A stretch of 64,000 nt of DNA from Vogesella aquatica (lineage in GTDB: Bacteria > Pseudomonadota > Gammaproteobacteria > Burkholderiales > Chromobacteriaceae), in contig NZ_JAQQLF010000016.1 in the NCBI RefSeq assembly GCF_028548455.1, positions 44,359-108,358 of the forward strand, given 5' to 3'. Both the position numbers and the translations under genes were made by a program. The notes under the pieces are model-generated. The model was given only the letters and a program-made list of their open reading frames with translations. It had not been told where the DNA came from and made no database searches. This document shows, piece after piece, positions 58,170 through 64,000 of this stretch; position 1 is the stretch's first letter, and the number at the start of each line of letters is the position of its first letter.

Positions 58170-58598
58170 ATGCAGACAGTCAGGCAGTTATTGGAAAGGA
58201 AATCCGGCGAACTGATTAGCGTCAGCCCGGATGCCACCGTGTTTCAGGCACTACAGACCATGGCCGAGCAGGATATCGGCGCCGTGCTGGTGATGGATAT
58301 GGGCGATGTGCTGGGTATTTTTTCCGAGCGCGACTACGCCCGGCGCATCGTGTTGCAGGGCCGTACCTCGGCGGGTACCAAGGTGCGCGACATCATGACC
58401 AGCAAGGTAGTGTACGTGGGGCCACAGCAAAGTGTGGCCGAATGCATGGCACTGATGACCGACAAGCACTTTCGCCACTTGCCGGTCATGGAGGCTGGCC
58501 GAGTGATCGGCATGCTGTCCATTGGCGACCTGGTGCGTGCCACCATCGAAGAGCAACAGCTGGTGATAGAGCAATTGGTGAACTACATCCGCGCCTGA
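58170..58598 (+). CDS. CBS-domain protein
   Basis: 142-aa protein made of two CBS motifs (about 8-65 and 75-132) that typically bind adenine nucleotides. ATG 58170 follows GGAGGTGTC closely; an upstream open frame is not used. The FSERDYARRIVLQGR segment is typical of this stand-alone bacterial subfamily. Partner unknown. Confidence 0.9.
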   Translation: MQTVRQLLERKSGELISVSPDATVFQALQTMAEQDIGAVLVMDMGDVLGIFSERDYARRIVLQGRTSAGTKVRDIMTSKVVYVGPQQSVAECMALMTDKHFRHLPVMEAGRVIGMLSIGDLVRATIEEQQLVIEQLVNYIRA

Positions 58599-58621
58599 GT
58601 CGGGCGCGGCAATCTCAAGAC

Positions 58622-58654
58622 AAAGGTTGGCCGCAGCGCATGCGGCCAACCTTT
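58622..58654. terminator. Bidirectional terminator made of an inverted word pair
   Basis: Copies of the repeated word at 58627 (plus) and 58641 (minus) form a perfect 14-bp stem, AAAGGTTGGCCGCA with its complement, around a 5-base loop. It separates the convergent CBS and IclR genes. Confidence 0.85.
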
Positions 58655-58660
58655 TGTGCT

Positions 58661-59446
58661 TTATGCGCCAGGCACGATCTGTCGTGCCAGCTGCATGAGC
58701 GCCGGCGCGATCTGTTGACGCATGGTGTCGGCGTCAAAGGCAAACGCCGGGCCGCTGGCGTTCAGGCACAGGCTGCCCTGGCCGGGTGCGGGCGAGGGCA
58801 GGGCCACGCCCACCGCCATCACGTCGCGTTCAAATTCGCCAAACGATTCACTGTAGCCGCGCTGCAATACCTGCTGGCGCGCCTGCTCCAGCTTGGCCTG
58901 CACCAGTGGCCAGTCTTGGCCGTAGCGGGCTGCCATATCGGTGTCGGCCAGCTCGCGTTCGGTGGTGCTCAGGCTGCTGTAGCAAGCGCGGCCGATGGCG
59001 GTGCTGGCCAGTGGCACGCGCGAGCCCACGCTGAGCTGCACCGATACCCGCGCCTGGCTGCGGCAGGTTTCCAGATACACGATATCGCTGCCGTCGCGCA
59101 TGCCCAGGCTCACCGAAATGGTGTGCTTGAGCGCAAAGTCGCGCATCAGCGGGGCCGCTACGCGGCGGATGTCGTAGCTGCCCAGTACGGCCGAGCCCAG
59201 CGCCAGCACCGCCAGGCCCAGGCGGTAGTAGCCGCTGTCGGCATCTTGCGACAGGTAGCCCAGCTTGGTCAGCGTATAGGTCAGGCGGGATACGGTGGAT
59301 TTGGGCAGGCCGGTGCGTTGCGCCAGTACCTGGTTCGATAGCGCCGATTCGCCGGGGCGAAACGCCGACAGCACGCGCAGGCCGCGTGCCAGCGCCTCGA
59401 CAAACAGGCGGTCTTTGCTTTCGTCTTCCTGCGGGGTGAACGACAT
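58661..59446 (-). CDS. IclR-family transcription regulator
   Basis: 261-aa regulator from ATG 59446. The winged helix (about 12-70) reads VLSAFRPGESALSNQVLAQRTGLPKSTVSRLTYTL across its recognition region, and the effector domain has GSRVPLASTAIGRA. IclR proteins often control aromatic or dicarboxylate catabolism. It is divergent from gcdH and a perfect inverted repeat in the shared gap suggests it controls the glutaryl-CoA genes. AGGAG precedes the start. Confidence 0.92.
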   Translation of the reverse strand: MSFTPQEDESKDRLFVEALARGLRVLSAFRPGESALSNQVLAQRTGLPKSTVSRLTYTLTKLGYLSQDADSGYYRLGLAVLALGSAVLGSYDIRRVAAPLMRDFALKHTISVSLGMRDGSDIVYLETCRSQARVSVQLSVGSRVPLASTAIGRACYSSLSTTERELADTDMAARYGQDWPLVQAKLEQARQQVLQRGYSESFGEFERDVMAVGVALPSPAPGQGSLCLNASGPAFAFDADTMRQQIAPALMQLARQIVPGA

Positions 59447-59563
59447 GGTGGAAATGCTCCTGGCTGAAGAGTGGCAAGAATAGTGCAGTGCGCGCCTTGC
59501 TCCCACAAAAAACTTTACAGCTACTGCCTGGCTTGCTAGTCTATTTTGCAAGACAGAACATTA

Positions 59564-59578
59564 TTCCGCAATGCGGAA
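59564..59578. promoter_or_regulatory. Candidate IclR operator upstream of gcdH
   Basis: TTCCGC-AAT-GCGGAA is a perfect inverted repeat 22 bases before the gcdH start, in the divergent region with the IclR gene. IclR-family sites of this TTCCGCA type are well known. Confidence 0.65.
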
Positions 59579-59599
59579 CAAAATGCAAAGGAGAACTGC

Positions 59600-60787
59600 A
59601 TGGCCGCTACCTCGAATCGCGCACCGTTCAACTGGGACGATGCCCTGCTGCTGAACGATCAGCTCACCGACGAAGAGCGCATGGTGCGCGAAACCGCCTA
59701 CGCCTACTGTCAGGATCGCCTGATGCCGCGCGTGCTCACCGCTAACCGTGAAGAGCGCTTCGACCGCGAGATCATGAGCGAGATGGGCGAGCTGGGCCTG
59801 CTGGGCTGCACCATCGACAGCCACGGCTGCGCCGGCCTGTCGCACGTGGCCTACGGCCTGATCGCCCGCGAGGTAGAGCGTGTGGATTCCGGCTACCGTT
59901 CCGCCATGTCGGTACAGAGCAGCCTGGTGATGCATCCGATCTGGGCCTACGGCACCGATGCGCAAAAAGACAAATACCTGCCCAAACTGGCCAGCGGCGA
60001 ATGGGTGGGCTGCTTCGGCCTCACCGAGCCGGACGCCGGTTCCGACCCGGCCGGTATGAAAACCCGCGCCCGTAAAGTGGACGGCGGCTATGTACTGCAC
60101 GGCAGCAAGATGTGGATTACCAATAGCCCGATCGCTGATGTATTCGTGGTGTGGGCCAAGGATGACGAAGGCGAGATCCGCGGTTTTGTGCTGGAAAAAG
60201 GCATGAAAGGCCTGTCCGCGCCCAAGATCGAAGGCAAGTTCTCGCTGCGAGCCTCCATTACCGGTGAAATCGTGATGGACAACGTGGAAGTGGGCGAAGA
60301 CGCGCTGCTGCCGCACGTGAAAGGCCTGAAAGGCCCGTTTGGCTGTCTGAACAAAGCCCGCTACGGCATTGCCTGGGGCGCGATGGGTGCCGCCGAGTTC
60401 TGCTGGCACGGTGCCCGCCAGTACACGCTGGACCGTAAACAGTTCAACCGCCCCCTGGCTGCTACCCAGCTGGTGCAGCTGAAGCTGGCCAATATGCAAA
60501 CCGAAATCAGCCTGGCGCTGCAAGCCGCGCTGCGCGTGGGCCGCCTGATGGACGAAGGCCGTGCCGCGCCGGAAATGATCAGCCTGATCAAGCGCAATAA
60601 CTGCGGCAAGGCGCTGGATATTGCCCGTATCGCCCGTGACATGCACGGTGGTAACGGCATTAGCGACGAGTTCCACATCATCCGCCACGTGATGAACCTG
60701 GAGGCCGTCAACACTTATGAAGGCACGCACGATGTGCATGCCCTGATTCTGGGCCGCGCCCAGACCGGTATTCAGGCATTCGCCTGA
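59600..60787 (+). CDS. gcdH: Glutaryl-CoA dehydrogenase
   Basis: Acyl-CoA dehydrogenase that oxidises and decarboxylates glutaryl-CoA to crotonyl-CoA, passing electrons to ETF. ATG 59600 follows AAAGGAG; 395 aa. The sequence has [33 protein letters not shown], a SLRAS-type segment and the catalytic Glu in [17 protein letters not shown], features of GcdH rather than fatty-acid dehydrogenases. The next gene is a CoA-transferase that could make its substrate. Confidence 0.93.
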   Translation: MAATSNRAPFNWDDALLLNDQLTDEERMVRETAYAYCQDRLMPRVLTANREERFDREIMSEMGELGLLGCTIDSHGCAGLSHVAYGLIAREVERVDSGYRSAMSVQSSLVMHPIWAYGTDAQKDKYLPKLASGEWVGCFGLTEPDAGSDPAGMKTRARKVDGGYVLHGSKMWITNSPIADVFVVWAKDDEGEIRGFVLEKGMKGLSAPKIEGKFSLRASITGEIVMDNVEVGEDALLPHVKGLKGPFGCLNKARYGIAWGAMGAAEFCWHGARQYTLDRKQFNRPLAATQLVQLKLANMQTEISLALQAALRVGRLMDEGRAAPEMISLIKRNNCGKALDIARIARDMHGGNGISDEFHIIRHVMNLEAVNTYEGTHDVHALILGRAQTGIQAFA

Positions 60788-60845
60788 TGTGATGTTCCGC
60801 CGGCGGGCTTCACCCCGGCGGAATGTTGGTTCCTGTCTGTCCTTG

Positions 60846-60877
60846 AGGCCCGGCTGCAATCCGGGCCTGTTTTTTTG
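60846..60877 (+). terminator. Terminator between gcdH and the CoA-transferase
   Basis: An 8-bp stem (60846-60853 with 60861-60868) is followed by eight T residues. A second hairpin (60795-60823) lies just before it. Confidence 0.8.
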
Positions 60878-60906
60878 CAGGCAGCCCCACGTTACAGGAG
60901 ACAAAC

Positions 60907-62100
60907 ATGTCAGGTGCACTGTCAGGTATCAAAGTCCTCGACCTTACCCGCGTACTGGCCGGGCCCTGGGCGGGCCAGCTGCTGGCCGATCTGGGGGCCG
61001 AGGTGATCAAAGTAGAGCGCCCCGGCTCGGGCGACGACACCCGCCAGTGGGCGCCACCCAGCCTGCCCGATGGTACGGCGGCCTACTATCTGGCGGCCAA
61101 CCGTGGCAAACAGTCACTGACGGTGGACATTACCCAGCCGGCAGGGCAGGAAATCGTGCGGCAGTTGGCCGCACAGGCCGACGTGCTGCTGGAAAACTAC
61201 AAGGTAGGTGGCCTCAAGAAATACGGGCTGGACTACGACAGCCTGCGCGCCATCAACCCGCGGCTGGTGTATTGCGCCATCACTGGCTTTGGCCAGACCG
61301 GCCCCTATGCCCAGCTGCCCGGCTACGACTACATTGTGCAGGGCATGTCCGGCCTGATGAGCATCACCGGCCCCGCCGACGGCGAACCGCATAAGGTAGG
61401 TGTGGCGGTAACCGACCTGTTCACCGGCCTGTATGCGGCCAACGCTATCCAGGCTGCGCTGCTGGCGCGCCATCGTACCGGCGAAGGGCAATATATCGAC
61501 ATGGCGTTGTTCGATTGTTCGCTGGCCATGCTGGCCAACGTCAACATGAACTGGCTGGTAGGGGGCGAAGTGCCGCCACGGCTAGGCAACGCCCACCCGA
61601 ATATTGTGCCTTACCAGGTGTTCCGTACCGCTGGCGACAGCCACTTTATTCTGGCCTGCGGCAACGACAAGCAGTTCCGCACCATTTGCGAGCTCATCGG
61701 CCAGCCAGCGTTGGCCGCAGACCCGCGCTTTGCTACCAACCCGCAGCGTGTACACCATCGTGATGTGCTGGTGCCGCAACTGGCCCAGGCATTTCTGGCG
61801 CGGGGGCGCGACGAATGGCTAAAGCTGCTGGACGCTGCTGGTGTACCGTGCGGCCCGATCAATACCGTGGACGAGGCCTTTGCTGACCCACAAATACAAC
61901 ACCGGCAAATGGCGATGCAGCTGCCCGACGCGGCTGGGCAATCGGTGCCGCAGGTTGCCTGCCCCATCAAAATGAGCGGCACCCCCCCGCAGTACAAGGC
62001 GGCGCCGCCAAAACTGGGCGAACACACCGAGGCGGTACTGCAATCGTTGGGCTATAGCGCTGAGGCGATTGCACAACTGAAGGCAAGCGCTACCGTTTAA
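60907..62100 (+). CDS. CaiB/BaiF-type CoA-transferase, probably glutarate CoA-transferase
   Basis: Class III CoA-transferase of 397 aa. It opens with [20 protein letters not shown] split across the first 25 residues and has [26 protein letters not shown] and the catalytic Asp in [16 protein letters not shown]. Next to gcdH, the likely reaction is succinyl-CoA plus glutarate giving glutaryl-CoA, as for SUGCT; this is an inference from context. AGGAG precedes the ATG. Three copies of the repeated word lie in this gene. Confidence 0.88.
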   Translation: MSGALSGIKVLDLTRVLAGPWAGQLLADLGAEVIKVERPGSGDDTRQWAPPSLPDGTAAYYLAANRGKQSLTVDITQPAGQEIVRQLAAQADVLLENYKVGGLKKYGLDYDSLRAINPRLVYCAITGFGQTGPYAQLPGYDYIVQGMSGLMSITGPADGEPHKVGVAVTDLFTGLYAANAIQAALLARHRTGEGQYIDMALFDCSLAMLANVNMNWLVGGEVPPRLGNAHPNIVPYQVFRTAGDSHFILACGNDKQFRTICELIGQPALAADPRFATNPQRVHHRDVLVPQLAQAFLARGRDEWLKLLDAAGVPCGPINTVDEAFADPQIQHRQMAMQLPDAAGQSVPQVACPIKMSGTPPQYKAAPPKLGEHTEAVLQSLGYSAEAIAQLKASATV

Positions 62101-62180
62101 ACGCTTGTTTGATTTTGACGCGCAGCATCAATCATTGCATCATTGGGCAATCAAACCTCCCCCTGCGCAAAGGAGAAGCG

Positions 62181-63815
62181 GTGGAACGCGAATACATGGA
62201 ATACGACGTAGTGGTTGTCGGCGGTGGCCCATCCGGCCTGTCCGCGGCCATTCGTCTCAAACAGCTGGCCGCCGAGAAGGGCCAGGAGATCAGTGTCTGT
62301 CTGCTGGAAAAGGGCTCAGAAATTGGCGCGCACATTCTGTCCGGTGCCGTGCTGGAGCCGCGCACGCTGAACGAGCTGATCCCCGACTGGAAAGAAAAAG
62401 GCGCGCCGCTTAACACGCCGGCCAAGTCCGACCGCTTCCTCTACCTGACTGAAACCGAGTCCATCCAGCTGCCTACCCCGCCGCAGATGAACAACCACGG
62501 CAACTACATCATCAGCCTGGGCAACTTCTGCCGCTGGCTGGGTCAGCAGGCCGAAGAGCTGGGTGTAGAAATCTACCCGGGCTTTGCCGCCGCCGAGGTG
62601 CTGTACCACGCCGACGGTTCGGTAAAAGGTGTGGCCACCGGTAATGTCGGCACCGGCAAAACCGGTGAAGAAGAAGGCGAGCCAGGCATCGAGCTGTGGG
62701 CCAGACAAACCATCTTTGCCGAAGGCTGTCGCGGTTCGCTCACCAAAGGTCTGTTCGAACGTTTCAATCTGCGCGCCGAAGCCGACCCCCAAACCTACGG
62801 TATCGGCATCAAAGAACTGTGGGAGGTGAAGCCCGAGCTGCACGAAGAGGGCAAGATCACCCATACCGCAGGTTGGCCGATGGACCAGAGCACCTACGGT
62901 GGCTCTTTCCTCTACCATCTGGAAAACAACCAGGTCGTGGTGGGCTTCGTGGTCGGTCTGGATTACCAGAACCCGTATCTGTCGCCTTATGAAGAATTCC
63001 AGCGCTTCAAGACCCACCCGGCCATTAAAGGTGTATTCGAAGGCGGCCGTCGTCTGTCCTACGGTGCGCGCGCCATTTCCGAAGGCGGCCTGCAGAGCAT
63101 CCCCAAGCTCACCTTCGCCGGTGGCGTACTGGTGGGCGATACCGCAGGTTTCCTCAACGTACCCAAGATCAAGGGTACCCACACCGCCATGAAGTCCGGC
63201 ATGTTGGCCGCAGAAGCGGTCTTTGCGGTGCTGGCGGCCAACCCGGAGGCGCAGGGTGCAGAAGCCGTAGCGTATACCCAGGCCTTCAAGCAAAGCTGGC
63301 TGCACGACGAGCTGCACAGCGTGCGCAACATCCGCCCGTCCTTCCGCTGGGGTCTGTGGCCGGCCATGATTTATTCGGCTATCGATACCTATCTGTTCCG
63401 CGGCAAAGCCCCGTGGACGCTGCGTCACAAGCACCACGACCATGAATGCCTGAAATCCAAAGACGAATGCAGCCCCATCGCCTATCCCAAGCCGGACGGC
63501 GTGCTCACGTTTGATCGTCTGTCGTCGGTATTCATCTCGAACACCAACCACAGCGAAGATCAGCCGCCGCACCTCAAGCTCAAAGATGCCTCGGTGCCGA
63601 TCCGCATCAACCTGGCGCAGTACGACGCACCCGAGCAGCGCTACTGCCCGGCAGGTGTGTACGAGATTGTTGGCCGCGAAGAGGGCAAGCCGCAGCTGCA
63701 GATCAACGCGCAAAACTGCGTGCATTGCAAAACCTGTGACATCAAAGACCCCACCCAGAACATCAACTGGGCCACACCAGAAGGCGGTGGCGGTCCGAAT
63801 TATCCCAATATGTAA
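62181..63815 (+). CDS. Electron transfer flavoprotein-ubiquinone oxidoreductase
   Basis: Membrane-associated FAD and 4Fe-4S enzyme that passes electrons from ETF to ubiquinone. GTG 62181 is preceded by AAGGAG at five bases; 544 aa, the usual size. The FAD motif [17 protein letters not shown] is at the N terminus, a [17 protein letters not shown] ubiquinone-region follows, and the C terminus holds RYCPAGVYE and [19 protein letters not shown] iron-sulfur cysteines. It completes the path from glutaryl-CoA oxidation to the respiratory chain. Confidence 0.95.
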   Translation: MEREYMEYDVVVVGGGPSGLSAAIRLKQLAAEKGQEISVCLLEKGSEIGAHILSGAVLEPRTLNELIPDWKEKGAPLNTPAKSDRFLYLTETESIQLPTPPQMNNHGNYIISLGNFCRWLGQQAEELGVEIYPGFAAAEVLYHADGSVKGVATGNVGTGKTGEEEGEPGIELWARQTIFAEGCRGSLTKGLFERFNLRAEADPQTYGIGIKELWEVKPELHEEGKITHTAGWPMDQSTYGGSFLYHLENNQVVVGFVVGLDYQNPYLSPYEEFQRFKTHPAIKGVFEGGRRLSYGARAISEGGLQSIPKLTFAGGVLVGDTAGFLNVPKIKGTHTAMKSGMLAAEAVFAVLAANPEAQGAEAVAYTQAFKQSWLHDELHSVRNIRPSFRWGLWPAMIYSAIDTYLFRGKAPWTLRHKHHDHECLKSKDECSPIAYPKPDGVLTFDRLSSVFISNTNHSEDQPPHLKLKDASVPIRINLAQYDAPEQRYCPAGVYEIVGREEGKPQLQINAQNCVHCKTCDIKDPTQNINWATPEGGGGPNYPNM

Positions 63816-63821
63816 GCAAAC

Positions 63822-63845
63822 AGCCCGGTGCAAGCCGGGCTTTTT
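63822..63845 (+). terminator. Terminator of the ETF-QO gene
   Basis: A 7-bp stem (63822-63828 with 63835-63841) is followed by five T residues. A second imperfect hairpin of the repeated word (63863-63880) lies just beyond it. Confidence 0.85.
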
Positions 63846-63952
63846 CGTACCATAATCAAAAGTTAGCCGCTTGCGGCCAATTTTTTTGCTTTTCGTAGCC
63901 GTTGCAAATCAACACCTTAAGCAAATACTTGCAGTTTATTGCGAGGTAAGTG

Positions 63953-63981
63953 TTGACGCCCTTTGTCTGTCTGGGTATAGT
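63953..63981 (+). promoter_or_regulatory. Strong promoter at window edge, probably of an rRNA operon or tRNA
   Basis: TTGACG (63953-63958), a 17-base spacer and TATAGT (63976-63981) have the same hexamers and spacing as the tRNA-Lys promoter. An AT-rich stretch lies upstream, and the start region CTCCTCAGCTGACGA resembles betaproteobacterial rRNA leaders. The transcribed gene lies beyond the window. Confidence 0.65.
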
Positions 63982-64000
63982 TCGCCTCCTCAGCTGACGA

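Overview
This 64 kb window is GC-rich chromosomal DNA from a betaproteobacterium. Gene content and order (pal-cpoB, def-fmt-htpX-rsmB-DUF4390-ntrYX, the proteobacterial-type gshA with gshB, lysM-dprA-smg-topA) point to the Neisseriales, most likely Chromobacteriaceae (Chromobacterium/Vogesella/Aquitalea-like). That placement is an inference from the genes, since no rRNA gene lies inside the window. I see about 60 protein genes, three tRNA genes, and no insertion sequence, prophage or CRISPR array.

Layout: 0-4 kb, end of the tol-pal operon, then purE-purK-purC. 4-7.8 kb, a RimJ-like acetyltransferase, a bicarbonate transporter with its PII-like partner (SbtA-SbtB), a lipase-like hydrolase and a Tat-exported beta-carbonic anhydrase. 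8-14.8 kb, fadH, a phosphonate-type binding protein coupled to a large GGDEF-EAL protein, and a TlpA thioredoxin. 14.9-19.8 kb, a PfkB kinase, gshA-gshB-apbE-dgkA. 19.9-25.5 kb (minus strand), a small membrane protein, then topA, smg, dprA and a LysM protein. 25.6-34.3 kb, def, fmt, htpX, rsmB, DUF4390, ntrY, a degenerate ntrX, moeB. 34.3-38.4 kb, small housekeeping genes (TlpA lipoprotein, thioesterase, TonB-like, dps, yggU, fxsA, cutA). 38.46-38.73 kb, three identical tRNA-Lys(UUU) genes. 38.8-45.1 kb, GST, DUF523, a MocR regulator, OsmC, rhodanese, a two-domain GNAT protein and a 479-aa protein I do not recognise. 45.3-50.5 kb, a Cache-PAS-GGDEF cyclase and gabT-gabD. 50.7-57 kb, a TetR-controlled tripartite RND efflux operon. 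57-64 kb, argB, a CBS protein, an IclR regulator, gcdH, a CaiB-type CoA-transferase, ETF-ubiquinone oxidoreductase, and at the edge a promoter that looks like a stable-RNA (probably rRNA) promoter.

Functional links: GabT, GabD, the CoA-transferase, GcdH and ETF-QO could together take 5-aminovalerate (lysine breakdown) through glutarate and glutaryl-CoA to crotonyl-CoA, with electrons passed to ubiquinone. SbtA, SbtB and the periplasmic carbonic anhydrase form a CO2/bicarbonate acquisition set.

The most striking signal is not a gene. By hand I find 51 exact copies of the 9-mer TTGGCCGCA (both strands, 25 plus and 26 minus), about one per 1.25 kb, where base composition predicts about one in the whole window. 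Forty-five of the 51 extend to GTTGGCCGCA. Copies are roughly threefold enriched between genes and form perfect inverted pairs serving as terminators. This is the distribution of a DNA uptake sequence in naturally competent bacteria, but the word differs from the Neisseria DUS (GCCGTCTGAA) and I know of no description of it. It is the leading candidate for an undescribed system here.
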